Source: Protopterus annectens
Taxonomy: Eukaryota > Chordata > Ceratodontiformes > Protopteridae
Length of the DNA: 64,000 nucleotides
Assembly (NCBI RefSeq): GCF_019279795.1
Contig: NC_056732.1
Span: 181,302,354 to 181,366,353 of the forward strand
Direction of reading: 5' to 3'
Shown here in pieces: positions 24,604 through 36,036 of this stretch (positions are counted from its first letter, which is position 1; every line of letters starts with the position of its first letter). The notes beneath the pieces were generated by a model. It was not told the DNA's origin, did no database searches, and was given only the letters and a program-made list of their open reading frames with translations. Position numbers and translations under genes: made by a program.

Positions 24604-24638
24604 GCGTTTTCGTCAGCTTAATGCTACGACTTCATCAG
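24604..24638 (-). ncRNA. Candidate hammerhead ribozyme core
   Basis: Minus strand: CTGATGA (24638-24632) is followed by a possible stem II (GUC pairing with GAC, and AGC with GCU, around an AUUAA loop) and then GAAA (24611-24608). These are the two invariant core strings of a hammerhead. Stems I and III could not be verified by eye. Hammerheads are known in Penelope-like elements. Confidence 0.45.
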
Positions 24639-24703
24639 ACCATCAGAAAGAAAGTACGGTTGACAGAATAGACCATCAGAAAGAAAGTACGGTTGACAGA
24701 ATA
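24638..24703. repeat. 33-bp tandem duplication
   Basis: Two identical units beginning gaccatcagaaagaaagtac at 24638 and 24671. A related string (ccatcagaaagaagt) occurs at 24479. Confidence 0.9.
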
Positions 24704-24879
24704 CCATGATATTGCATTTTCAAAAATGCATCTCAGTGATCAAACAATATACTGTTAGTTGTAAGACACATGCTATACCCTCCAACAATACCTTTTGCTG
24801 TAATGGGACTTCATGCATGTTTTATAGTGTCATAACTTGCTAGTGATGTTTTGCATGCATGGAAGTACCTGTCTTAGAA

Positions 24880-25860
24880 ATCACCTTCTGGAACAAGATT
24901 ATATGAAGGGAGACATTATGGAGCTCTTGGACTACGTATCCAAGGATGGTATTAGCCTAGCAATGAGCAACATTCTGGATGATACTGCAATACAAACAGA
25001 GGATGATTAACTATACTAATTGGCTTAGTTTCTGATGTCATTCTAAGGGAGTACAGTATTTGTCAGCATGGGAGGATATGGTAAACAGACCATGTGGCTT
25101 TGCAAAGGATGGTCTTGACCTGTCCCCTCTAGGCTTTTAAATATTGGCTAAAACATTGTCCTCCCCTGTAGTGCTTTTTTTAGGAAATGTCATACTGACA
25201 AACCTTCCAACATATCAAAATCAACCCAAGAGAATTTGAAGGTATTTCTGCTCCATGCTAGGAGTTGAAACAAGAAGCTACACTCCTTCCAAGCTCTCCT
25301 ACCCTTGGAGAGCACAAGCATCTGTGCTCTTACTGAGGCATGGTTTAAAGCTGCGGTGAGTACCCTAGCAGTCCAAGGCTACAATGCCTTTTACACATTT
25401 AGACCAGCTACTGTACATCCAATTGCAAAATGTGTGTGACCTAGAAGTTATTTTAAGGGATATGGTTAAGCTAGAGCAAGATTTACAAGCTGCTTCTGTC
25501 CATTACAGACATAGGTGTTAGACCTGGGGTGCATTTCTGATTTCCATCCACTGGTCCAGGTTTCATTATTAAGGTACATAGAAAACCTTCAAGCACTGGA
25601 TCCAACCCAGGTTTTGTGAAGTCCAGGTCATGCCTACCTAACCTGGTGGACTTCTTTGAGAAGGTCACAAAGACAATGCATATAGGCAAGACAGTAAAAA
25701 ACACCTACCTTGACCTGGCTAAGATATTTCATGCATTACCCCACTTAGGCATTGTAAGCAGTCTTATGGATATAGGTGTATAACTCCCTATGTTACACTC
25801 TGGATAGCCAACTGGCTTTCAGATAGAACCCAGGATGTCAGTATACCCTAAACCACAAAC
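24880..25860 (+). mobile_element. CR1-type LINE, internally deleted
   Basis: The fragment carries the esterase C-terminal part of ORF1 (about 24900-25200, including the wording shared with 31080-31380). The start of the ORF2 endonuclease follows (25235-25410). It then jumps to RT (25560-25830, with FEKVTK and YLDLAKIFHALPH). Most of the endonuclease and the RT N-terminus are missing. Every frame is broken. Confidence 0.7.
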
Positions 25861-25864
25861 ACTC

Positions 25865-25960
25865 ACACATAGGTTCATAGGGATACAGTATACTTGTGAG
25901 TTGAGAAGATCTTAATAAGCCTAACCCTATATTCCCATGGCAGATTTTAAACCTTATATT
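25865..25960 (-). mobile_element. Short CR1 3' tail fragment
   Basis: The string cacataggttcataggg..aataagcctaaccct is the complement of the family 3' tail. No coding sequence is attached. DNA from 25960 to 26268 is unassigned. Confidence 0.45.
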
Positions 25961-26266
25961 TTCCATAAAAGCAACCCAGTTGCAGGTTGAACAAGGATAT
26001 GAAAGACATTTACTTGTTGCCCATATCCATGAGGGATATGGCTGCTAACTTGTGTTAAATTTAAGGAATCTATTTGTCCAAAATTTTGTTTGAATACAAT
26101 AAGAGAAGTACTTCACTTTATGTGGAGTGAAAAATGGTTCCATATATTAGGTATTCTCTGTGATACATACTTATCCCTCTGACATATTGTATTTATGTTC
26201 GAAAATTGATTGAGATTCATAAACTAAATCTGTTCCCTCACCGAACACTAACTCTAACCATAACAA

Positions 26267-26366
<100 letters not shown>

Positions 26367-26508
26367 TCAATTAATTTCCAGCACTAACAAAAATCCCACT
26401 TAACTTAGTTGACCAAATTCTACATTGTTCAAAAAGATCCTCACACAAAATACTGTTTGCACAAATGGCACTACAGTTTACTTTGCAGAACATAATATAT
26501 GTAACAAG

Positions 26509-26511
<3 letters not shown>

Positions 26512-26547
<36 letters not shown>
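26512..26547. repeat. (CA)18 microsatellite
   Basis: A pure CA run followed by CG and TA dinucleotides. Confidence 0.97.
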
Positions 26548-26549
<2 letters not shown>

Positions 26550-26607
26550 GCGCATATATATTTACATACATGTGTGCGCATGCGAATCTATATTACTTTC
26601 TCCAAAG

Positions 26608-26967
26608 GGCTGTTCATCGAACGCCCTTTCATCGACACATAAACACCGAACTATCAAAATGTCGAATGGCCACATAAGCAAATTTATTTCCAGGGGAAAA
26701 ATTGCTTGGCCAACAGCAAAGAAAAAAAGCTGTCAGACCCTACGAAGTGGGGGGCTTCACCCCCACCCTCCCAATGTGGGGGGGCCGTGCCCCCCACCCC
26801 TTAACTAAATATACCAACTCCGATATCACACTACAGTGGAGGAAAGGTCAAATTCCCAATTATGGCCAAGCAATTTTTCCCCTTGGAAAAATTTTGCTTA
26901 TGTGTCTGTTCAAAGTTTTGTTAGTTCGGTATTTACATGTCGATGAAAGGGCATTTGATGAACAGCC
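26608..26967. mobile_element. Palindromic MITE, about 360 bp
   Basis: Ends at 26608 (ggctgttcatcgaacgccc) and 26967 are inverted copies that stay alignable for about 110 bases into the element. The inner arms carry ggccaagcaatttttcccc. The centre holds a C/G-rich block (cccccac) and the complement of gagttggtatattta. No transposase frame. Plus-strand frames across it are shadows. It is bracketed by CA and GT microsatellites. Confidence 0.8.
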
Positions 26968-27010
26968 ATTTCAACAATGTAAATGGAACCCTGCACATGC
27001 GCGTGCATGT

Positions 27011-27011
<1 letters not shown>

Positions 27012-27050
<39 letters not shown>
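27012..27050. repeat. (GT)n microsatellite
   Basis: About nineteen GT repeats, 45 bases beyond the MITE end. Confidence 0.97.
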
Positions 27051-27052
<2 letters not shown>

Positions 27053-27109
27053 TGTAAAGGCACATTATTTTGACTGTAGTTTACAAGGGTCTGGGTTCAA
27101 GACTTGGCA

Positions 27110-28215
27110 GGACTTATCATTTCCTCCTTAACATCTGCTATTAAATGCATCCTAAGGGTTCTGCTACTCAATGCTAGAAGTCTAAACCTTAAAATGCACT
27201 CGCTCAAGTCACTCCTCAAACTGGAGAACATCAAAATCTGTGCAGTAACAGAGATCTGGTTCAAGGGTCTGGAGACCACCCCTGCGCTACCCGGTTACAA
27301 TGCATATCACACCTTTCGGCCCCCAGATCTGAACCATAGCCCTAAGGGATGTGATGACCAAACCCCCAAAGGTGGAGGTGTATCCATCTTCATAAAAGAT
27401 ACACACACACCTCCAGAATTGTTGCCCAACACAACACAACAGAAATACTTCAGGTACAGTTATCACGGGACAAAACTGCAATCCATGTTGTAGCCTGCTA
27501 CATATCCCCCACAATGTCCCAGGACTCCCACTCTGCATTCCTGAACACTCAGGAAAACATCAAGGTCTAGCTTAATACTCCTATTCTGGGAGACTTTAAC
27601 TACCCCTCCATTAGTTGGAAAACTACTCCTGCTCTAACTCTTTTGCCCAAGTTTCCTGGAATTCATCAACTCCAATGCCTTGGACCAATTCATCCTCACT
27701 CCCACTAGGGGAAACAACATTCTTGACCTAGTCATTAGAAACATGGGGGACCTCTGCTCTACTCCTTTGATAAACCCCTCCCTGGTCAGATCACCATTGA
27801 TATCCAAATCCAGCCTCCATCCCCCAAAAAAGGAAACCACAGTGAAAAACTTCTCCAAAGCTAATTTTGAGCTTTTAAGGACAGAAGTGGCAATCTTCAC
27901 GTCATCCATAGAAATGAGGGATGGCGGTATGGCTGCTGAATTATTCACCAAGGCACTGTATGACCACTTACACAATTGCATAGATAGGGTCATACCAAAC
28001 AGAACCAAGACGCTGTACTCTAAAAAAGGAAGCCAATCTGTTGGACCCCTGTCATTAACAAACTCTATAACAGAAGGAACAAACTGCTGCAGAAAATGGT
28101 AAAGTCCAATGACCAGAAAAATTCCCTTGGAAAACTCAGTAAAAAACTGAGATCCCTCATCAAATCCACAAATGCTAGTTATGAAAGCAAAATTGCTATA
28201 GTACCTAAGTAGGTA
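27110..28215 (+). mobile_element. CR1-type LINE endonuclease fragment
   Basis: It encodes the ORF2 N-terminus. The first 129-codon frame (27104-27493) has LLNARSLNLKMHSL, ICAVTEIWF with the catalytic Glu, and GGGVSIFIKDTHT. A broken stretch follows with GDFNY near 27590. Frame 27680-28102 then has LTPTRGNNILDLVI and the linker. It stops at about 28215, head-on against a minus-strand CR1. Frameshifts at about 27490 and 27650, and a degenerate SDH motif, make it inactive. Confidence 0.85.
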
Positions 28216-29145
28216 TGACCTTCCTTTGAAAAAAACAAACCAGATGGGTCCAATGACCTTAGGGTGCCAATGTCTTAGTTTATAATTCTTGTGATAATTC
28301 ATTCAATGCCTTTGTATATTAAACTAGTCAGACCAATGGGTCTGTAGTTTTTGGGATCCACAGATGACTCAGCATTCTGAAGGGGGATATTTTTTGCTGT
28401 CCTTAATTTGCTTGGTGCATTGCCTGTTTTGAAGCTGTAGTTGGAAAGTGGCTCAGGTGGTCCTGATAGGTCATGTTTCAGGCTATTTAAGAGGCAACCT
28501 GGGGTACTATCAGCCCCATTGAGGATCTGTTTTTAGCCTTTGTGAGCACTGCTATGACCTGCTCCTTGCTGATAGTTGAGGGTTATGCTGGTAGGGATTT
28601 CACAGTTGGTGGCGAAGTGGTGTGGGGGTAAACTTTGAGCTGAAATTGTCAGCCAGAAGATTCGCTATGTCACTCTTCTCAGTGAAGGTGGTACCATTTA
28701 CTACCAGTTCTGCATAATCTTGCATGACGCCTTTGCTGTATTGGAAATGGCTGTATAAGGCCTTGTGGTAATCTTTACCCTGAGAAGTTATCTTGACCTT
28801 GTAACTGGCCTACTTGGATTTAATTCATCCTGTTAATTTCCTGTTTAGTTTTACTAGCGAGCTCTTATCAATATGATAGTTGCTCTTTCTGACTTTGGTC
28901 ATGATTTTTTCCTTTTGTTATATACCCTGTCAAGGTTAAGATTCCACCAGTGTGGTTTCTTTTGGGGTTTGTTTTGGGCTTACTTCTGGTAGGTACAGCA
29001 GTCGCTATGTAGCCATGTTTACAGAGTGTGCATGTAAAAAATTCTGCATAGGCTGTTGTGATCTCTGGGTTTGGAGGGGAAGAGAATTTTGGCAAACTGT
29101 TGCTTAATGTGACATAGTTTAATAGGTGCTTAGGCAATTACTTGG
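28216..29145 (-). mobile_element. CR1-type LINE fragment, linker to RT start
   Basis: The minus-strand copy runs from the end of the endonuclease/linker (frame 28868-29137) to the first RT motifs near 28320. Both ends are truncated. It overlaps the plus-strand copy in element coordinates, so the pair is two insertions rather than one inverted insertion. Confidence 0.7.
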
Positions 29146-29149
29146 CAAG

Positions 29150-29265
29150 CTGACTCTGTGGGCCATTTTAAGCCTAGTTAATTTCCCTTTCAAAAGGTGA
29201 GAATCAAATCCTGTACCCTGTGTTTATGAGGTAAACACCTTAACCATTATACCAGCCTCCAACCC
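29150..29265 (-). mobile_element. tRNA-derived SINE with CR1-like tail
   Basis: On the minus strand a tRNA-like head has TGGTATAATGGTTAAGG (A-box region), an anticodon-loop-like ACCTCATAAAC, and GGATTTGATTCTC (B-box region). The body then reads ACTAGGCTTAAAATGGCCC, close to the CR1 3' untranslated sequence in this window. A SINE sharing its partner LINE tail is an established pattern. As a functional tRNA it is unlikely, since the acceptor stem does not close. Confidence 0.6.
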
Positions 29266-30139
29266 CACCATTTGTCTAGGAACAGTTTCTAAGTGCAAAA
29301 TGTTTTGCTGGGTTTTCCAAGTTGATTTTAGGTTGAACAGGACAGCTTTGAGATCTTACAGCACCAGTACTGATGTGAAATGGTGAAAACAAGACTGAGT
29401 ATATATATATTTACAATTTATGGAATTTGCTGCTCTTACATATTAACCAGAGTACTACCCCAGCAATCTTTTAAAACCAGTGTGGATGACTGGATAGGTG
29501 ATTGCAATATTCACATAGGATAAGAGATGAAAATATGCTTAAATGGAAAATCATTAGAATCCCCCACATAATATGGCTGATCTTCTTAATGGTCTCCCTG
29601 GCTGTAGCCTTAGTAGGAAAAGTACATATGAACCAAAAGTTTGACTTGGGTCTATATTTTCCTTTTGTGCTACCTCATGTGAATAGTGCATTAACACCTT
29701 TCTGGACTGTGGTTACTTGTAAAGTGTATACACTTACATTATTTCTGAGTGAATTGCTTGCATCATTTTGACTGCTTCTGAAATATATATCTCATCTGCA
29801 TGCATGTTATGTTTTTCTGATTGTGGTTTTTGTATAGTTGCGGAATATCCATCTTCTACACAGACTTGTGTACAATATACATAGTTGATTTACTCATTGC
29901 ACTGTTTGCCCATAACATTCCTGTCTAACCACCACAACTAGTTTAGACCAGTTTACAGGCATTGCTGTATTCTGGGCTGTGGTGTAGTTCTTGTGTTGTC
30001 CATTACCTTACTTGGATAGAGGGAAGTTTCTTTGCTCACCAGTGGGAGTGGGGAGCCTTGAGCAGCCTACCTGTCCCTGTAGGAAGTGACCTCAGCACAA
30101 GAAGCTGTAGTAATTGGTTGTTTTGGACCATTTCTAGCT
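29266..30139. other. Unassigned DNA
   Basis: The 89-codon frame at 29502-29771 is hydrophobic and matches nothing I know; it is probably chance. Confidence 0.4.
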
Positions 30140-30442
30140 CTTTTGTAGTTCCCTGTTTAAAATCCGCGTTTGCACGGCTTTGCGCAGATAGCGCATAAGC
30201 AGCCGGTTAAACAAGGTTAAACTTTTTCTGGCTCCGCCAAGTCTGCTCTTCAAATTTTCCCTTAAGGAAGCTCTACTCTTAGTATAACCAGACTACTCAC
30301 TATATTATAAGCCTAGCACTTGTTCTCAATACTTCTCTACTAAGTAAGCACTCTCGTACTAAGTAAAGCACTACATCTACCTACCACCCCTGTGAATATC
30401 CACTTCCCTTAAAGGTACAGCACTCCCTTATACTGTTCTAGC

Positions 30443-31413
30443 ATGTCGAATGGTAGATTACTGGCATCCTCTGCAGTTTAGCTGGTCAATCTGCGTATCT
30501 TGAGACAATGCTACAATTGTCTCATGTACACAGACAACCCTCTCCTCCTCCCAACAAACACAAATACATGTGAAAGATGCAACTATATAGCCAAACTGGA
30601 GGCTGAACTCTCTCAACTCAGGGCTGGCATGACCAGACAGGAGGAGATGGTAACCACACACACAACAATCCCAGTCCCACATAGACCTACCACAACTGCA
30701 AACCAAACACATAAAAACACAAAGACATACTCGGAGGCTCTAATAACTTACCAAAACAACAGAGGCTCCCAAAGCAGACATCCAAAAATCCACCACCTCA
30801 AAACAAAACACATGCAACACATACTTCAATAAATCAGTGTGTCAACCAATCACAGCCCTTAAGGCCAAACACCATGCCTGATACACTAGTAATAGGTGAC
30901 TCTATAGTCAGACACACTGATGTCTCGCTGACCAGGCTGAACAAGGAGAGGGTGACTGTGAGCTGTCTATCGGGAGCTAGGATCCGCCACATAACACACG
31001 CACTCAAGTCACTCCAAAGAAAGTACAAATATGACTCCGTCATTGTCCATGCTGGCGTGAATGACCTGAGACATACCTCCCTGGACTACATGAAAAGAGA
31101 TATAGAGGAGCTCTCCGATTAAGTAGCCCAGGCTGGTATGACCCTGACCCTGAGCAGCATCTTGCCCTCACCAAGAATGATACCACAATACAAAGACAAG
31201 ATAATCAGCTTTGATAATTGGCTCAAGTACTGGTGTCATTCTAAGGGGATCCAATGTCTGTCTGCCTGGGATGACATGTTGGACAAGCCACGCTGCTTTG
31301 CAAGGGATGGCTTACACCTGTCACCACTGGGCTTCCAGATATTGGCTAAGGCTCTTGCCACCCCCATAGTGCCTTTTTTAGGCAAGGCTCAAAAGACAAA
31401 CCCACCTCCTTAG
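30443..31413 (+). pseudogene. CR1 ORF1: zinc-binding, coiled-coil and esterase protein
   Basis: The N-terminal part has a C-x2-C (CYNC) and, about 20 residues on, CERC, together a likely zinc site. A short coiled coil follows (KLEAELSQLRAG). After a low-complexity, Thr/Asn-rich linker, a SGNH/GDSL-type hydrolase domain begins at 30874: VIGDSIVRHTD (catalytic Ser block), LSGARIRH, VHAGVNDLRHT (Asn block) and DGLHLSPLGF (Asp-His block). Esterase ORF1s are known from CR1-like LINEs; the domain may help with membranes or RNP handling. A stop at about 30480, a frameshift at about 30840 and a stop at 31120 disable it. All four SGNH blocks are intact. Confidence 0.85.
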
Positions 31414-31421
31414 AAAACAAA

Positions 31422-34229
31422 ATGGAAAAACTAAGGGTAATGCTGCTCAATGCCAGAAGTCTAAATCTCAAGATGCAGGCACTCAATACACTCCTCAGCA
31501 TGGAGAACATCGACATCTGCGCAGTAACTGAAACCTGGTTCAAGGCTCCTGAGAGCACCCCAGTGCTACCAGGCTATACCTCGTATCATGCTTTTCGGCC
31601 CCAAAACCCGGGCCGAACCACAAAGGGAGGGGGAGTGTCCATATTCATCAAGGACACCCACACCTCAAGGTTAGTAGCAACACATGAAGCATCAGAGACC
31701 ATACAGGTGCAACTAACCATAGGCAAAACTGCTATACAACTGGTAGCATGTTACAGACCACCCTCCCTATCTCAGGAACCCCACTCAGCCTTCCTGAAGA
31801 CATTGGAGGATATGAATGTATCACAAAATACCATCATACTGGGAGACTTCAACTACCCAAACATAGATTGGGTACATTATTCTAGCCCTAATACCCTAGC
31901 CCAAAGGTTCCTGGAATTCATAAATTCAAATGCACTGGAACAACTAGTCACCTCTCCCACTAGGGGAGATAATATACTAGACTTGATCATCACAAACATG
32001 GGGACAAAATGCTCCACACCGGAAGTATACCCCTCACTAGTGCGATCTGACCACAAACTAATCACCCTGGATATACATATCCCACCTCCACCCCCAGCAC
32101 AAAAGACCACAGTGAAAAACTTCTCAAGAGACTTCACTCTTCTTAAGGCTGAGATGGTATCCTTTAAGCCCACTGTGCCAGTGGATACCACATCCCACAA
32201 TGCCGAATCCTTCACAAATGCTTTCTATGGATATCTCCAAGAATGCATGGATCATGCAATCCCAAATAAATCCAAGTCCCTCTCCACCAAAGGCAAGCGT
32301 CCTGTTTGGTGGACCTCAGCCATTAACAAATTGTATAACAAAAGAAGGAAGCTACTGCACGTCAGAGCAAAATCCCATGAAGGGAAGACATCTCTGATCA
32401 ACATTAGCAGAAAACTACGTTCTCTCATAAAAACATCCAAGGCCAACTTTGAGAGAAAAATCACTAAGGACACTAAAGATAACCACAAAGCCTTCTTCAG
32501 CTATGTTAGAAACCTGGGCGGAAACCCTCAGATATGCTCAGAGTTAGTTCACAACAACAAAAAATACACTGAACCCACAGATATTGCCAACATTCTGGCT
32601 GACAGGTTCAGTGCAAATTTCTCCCCTCCCTCACCTCCAAAAGAAGAAATACTTATCCCAGCTGAATGTAATCTCCCTGTCATCTCAGATGTCCAAGTGA
32701 GAACCGCCCTAAACAAAGCTGAAAACACAGCATCATTGGGACCTGACGGTATCCCGGGTTGCGTGTTATATGAACTCCAAGAGGAGCTAAACCCACACAT
32801 AAAAATGCTATTTAACCTTAGCCTTACTTCAGGATATGTACCTGAACACTAGCGTACAGCAACAGTGGTCCCACTCCACAAAGGGGGTACCTCTGCAGAC
32901 CCTGGGAACTACCGCCCCATAAGCTTAACCAGCCTGGTCTGCAAAGCTATGGAAATAATCATTATGGAACTCATAAACAGAGACACAGGGGACCTACAGA
33001 CACTGGACCCCACCCAGTTTGGCTTTGTAAAGGGCAGATCCTGCCTTTTGAACCTGGTTGACTTTTTCGAAACGGTCACTAGAGCCATTGATGAGGGCAA
33101 AGCAGTCCATACAGCCTACCTGGACTTGGCTAAGGCCTTAGACACAATACCCCACTCAGGCATCATAGATAAGCTCAAAAGCTTAAACATAAACCCTTAT
33201 GTCACTAGATGGGTTGCAAACTGGCTAAAGGACAGAACCCATAGAGTTAAAATCGCTGGAGCAATGTCAGACTCAAAGCCAGTCACAAGTGGTGTCCCAC
33301 AGGGATATGTCCTGGGACCCCTCTTGTTCGGCATTTATTTCTCAGATGTTAAAGCAAACATTGGGAGGGTTGTGGCTGACAAAGTTTGCAGATGACTGCA
33401 AACTAGGCACCATAGTCGATACACCAGCGGACACATACATCCTAAAAAAAGGCCTCACAGAAATGGACAACTGGTGCCGGAGTCATGGCCTTAAACTAAA
33501 TGCCAAAAAATGTATAGTCATCCCCTTTGGGAAAAACAAAGTACCCACAAATTATCACATAGACAGCAACCCACTGAGTATGGAAAAAGTAATCAGAGAC
33601 CTAGGGACCCAAGTCGACAGCGACCTCTCATTTGACACCCACGTTGCCAAAGTGGTTAGAAAAACATTCTACCTTGCACACCTCATCATGAAGGGATTCA
33701 CATCCAGATCCAAGGATGTCATTGTACCCCTATACTCCTCCCTCATCAGACCCATGATTGAGTACAATTTGGCATGTACCTCACCTGGCATTTGTAACAG
33801 CTGGAGAGACCACAAAAGTACCTCACCAAGAGGATCAAGGGTCTCCAACATATGTCTTATTCTGCCAGACTAAAGAAACTTCAGCTCTATTCAGTAGCAT
33901 ACCGCCTGCTCAGAGGTGATCTCTGCCTGACGTACAAGGCCATGTCCAATCAGGATCTGATGGACATGCTCCACCTCAAAAAATCCAAATCCATCAGGAC
34001 CACGAGAGCTAAAGACTTAAACCTCGGCACAAGTATAAATAGGACATGCTGGAGGGATAAATTCATAACCCAGAGGCTTCCCATGCTTTGGAACAAGATC
34101 ACAGTTCATATTAGGCAGAGCCCCTCACTGACTCTCTTCAAGAGAAATCTTGATGAGTGGATGGGAGATCGTAAGTTTACCCCAGGGGTCACATCTGTGT
34201 CACTGCTAGACAGGGCCACAGTAAACTAA
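31422..34229 (+). pseudogene. CR1 ORF2: APE endonuclease and reverse transcriptase
   Basis: The endonuclease occupies the first ~230 residues: LLNARSLNLKMQ, CAVTETWF, GGGVSIFIKD, GDFNYPNIDW, ILDLIITNMG and VRSDHKL, so all main catalytic blocks are present. A linker and the RT follow: LGPDGIPG, NYRPISLTS, FVKGRSC, AYLDLAKALDT (usually AFDT), SGVPQG, and KFADDCKLG intact at about 33385-33411. The thumb has IEYN and the C-terminus LPMLWNKI and LFKRNLDEWMGD. An in-frame TAG at 32850, a frameshift at about 33360 and another near 33770 break it. ORF2 nicks target DNA and copies the element RNA. Confidence 0.9.
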
Positions 34230-34400
34230 GTCTATTATATAAGGGGACCTTCATTGTGTCACTACTAGACAGAGGCACAGTATTCTAAATTTATTCTGTA
34301 CATTTTTTGTACCATTTCATGGGGTGGCAAAAGCTACATCACTATGGCTAGGCTTACAAATGCCCCAGGGCAGATAGCCTAGTACTATACTATGAAATTA

Positions 34401-35930
34401 TGAAACCATACCAATTACAGAATTCCTGGTGGGCTATAGTACAGTAGGTCATGATCATGTAATGGTAGTTTAGATAAGTGCCACAGAGTCGCTCATTCAT
34501 TTTTGGTTCATGTGTGGGATGAGTGGTCATTCAATGGCTTTCCCCAAGTGCCACATTCATTTTCTGGTGCTCTTCTCCAGGACAGCTGCCATTACATGTA
34601 TGCATGATATATACTGTGGAGTTTTTCTCTCCAGACCTCTGCTGAAAAGGGGCTATATGCTGCCTCATCAAACTTTTCTGAGGCAGAGAAACAAAATAAA
34701 GTAAATAATAACATTTCTGAGTTTGAATGTCTTACTAGGGTCTATAATGAAACAATGCATCTCCCTTAATTGAGACGATCATCAAGGGCTCCTTGCCAGT
34801 ATAAGTAGCGAATGAATTATGCCAAAAATGTGTTGTTTGCCCCCATCAAAAAATCCATCAGTCTTTTATTTTAGTCTTTGTTTGATTATCATAGTATACC
34901 TGCTTCTTTCTCTGACCTTATTATATCTGCAGGTAATGAAGAAATACCAATGAGAATTTTTAAATGCTGCCTACTGTCTGACGGACACACGAAAAGTGTA
35001 TCTCTAAGGTACCTACTAAGTGTGTATAAAGAAGACCAAGTACCTCTAGGTTCCCTTTCTGAAAAGCCTCAAAAGTTGCCCCAGTTGTAGTGGAGTGGTC
35101 CCTGACTTTCTGAGGTGGACTTTTTCCATAGTGAATGTAACACAATTTGATAACCATTTTAGATGGCTTGCTGAGGCTACTTAGAAACTGGCTACACTTT
35201 CATTTTGCCTTTAAATGATACAAACAGTTTCTTAGACTTTCTAAAAAGTTTAATTTGGTATCAGCTAAGGTAAGTCATATGTTATAATAGGATGTTCCTC
35301 CATTAGTTGAGGTTTAAATTACATTACATTTTTACACCCAATTTTCTACCCCGCTGGCCACTACTGTTGCAAATAATCTCATTAAATGACAAAGAAGAAC
35401 ATTCACAAGTTATAGCCTTTAAATACTTTTAAACAAATACTTGTAAAACACGATGGCAAACTATTAGCAGATCATTACAGTTGAAGCTATCATAATCACC
35501 AGTTACAAAAATCTCTCCTGGCTTTCCTGAAGATACTGAATACAACTAAAACCACCCTATCTTGGAACATTGCTACTAAATATTTACTTTATTTTATTTT
35601 ACCTTCTCCTTACACAGTTTCTTAATCAGATATTAACTCATTTGTAATTTATCATGTCAGTGGACAGAGTCATCTTTTTTCTTTTTCAATCACAACTAGT
35701 TACAAGAGAAATCAAGTTTATTCCAGTCTTTTTTAAAAACAGTCTAAAAAGTATACACAATGACACAAATAAAATGAACAAAACAGAAAAATATTTTATA
35801 AAGCGTGCCATAAAACACAATAAGAAATAAAGGAAAGAATTACTTTTTATGGGTGAAATTCATATGCATGGTACATACCGCATTGGGTCAGTGCACAGGT
35901 ATCAGCAATTTAACATATATATGTATATAT
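34401..35930. other. Unassigned DNA
   Basis: 1.5 kb without recognisable coding or repeat structure. Frames at 34510-34704 and 34878-35090 do not resemble known families. Confidence 0.4.
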
Positions 35931-35939
35931 CTATAAAAC

Positions 35940-36036
35940 CATTGTACAGTTTATACTGGGATGAGTTTATTCTCCCCATGGAACAAGGTGGTTTTGGTTT
36001 ACCTGCTTTGATGGGATATACTGGCATGCACAATTA
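35940..36036 (+). mobile_element. L1/Tx1-type RT fragment
   Basis: The frame at 35849-36037 ends with QGGFGLPALMGYTGMH, matching the GGLGLP..YY motif of L1-group RT C-terminal regions. Only this small piece is present. Confidence 0.45.

Larger units (their letters stand above)
24470..24703 (-). mobile_element. Penelope-like terminal (pseudo-LTR-like) fragment
   Basis: On the minus strand the DNA runs CTGATGA..GACGAAAACGC.., then an AT-rich segment with AATAAA (about 24532-24537), then GTGCGGTTTTGG. Penelope-like elements carry terminal repeats with hammerhead-type motifs of this wording. No coding part is attached here. A 33-base unit is tandemly repeated at 24638-24703 directly upstream (minus-strand sense). 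Confidence 0.5.
30140..34400 (+). mobile_element. Near full-length CR1-type LINE
   Basis: This is the most complete copy in the window. It has a GC-richer 5' region with CpG sites (30140-30440), ORF1 (30443-31413), ORF2 starting 8 bases later (31422-34229), and a 3' tail ending in tagcctagtac..tatgaaattatgaa. Stops and frameshifts are few: ORF1 near 30480, 30840 and 31120; ORF2 near 32850, 33360 and 33770. It was therefore active fairly recently on the scale of its neighbours. It provides the template against which the other CR1 fragments were read. Confidence 0.9.

Noticed and set aside
27110..29145. A single CR1 inserted with a 5' inversion (twin priming)
   Set aside because: The plus- and minus-strand parts overlap in element coordinates (both contain the linker), so one inverted insertion cannot explain them.
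29187..29262. A functional tRNA gene on the minus strand
   Set aside because: A- and B-box-like strings are present, but the acceptor stem does not pair and the sequence continues into a CR1-like tail, so a SINE is the better reading.
29502..29771. 89-codon hydrophobic frame as a small membrane protein gene
   Set aside because: No start context, homology or neighbouring exon seen; chance frames of this length are expected in 64 kb.
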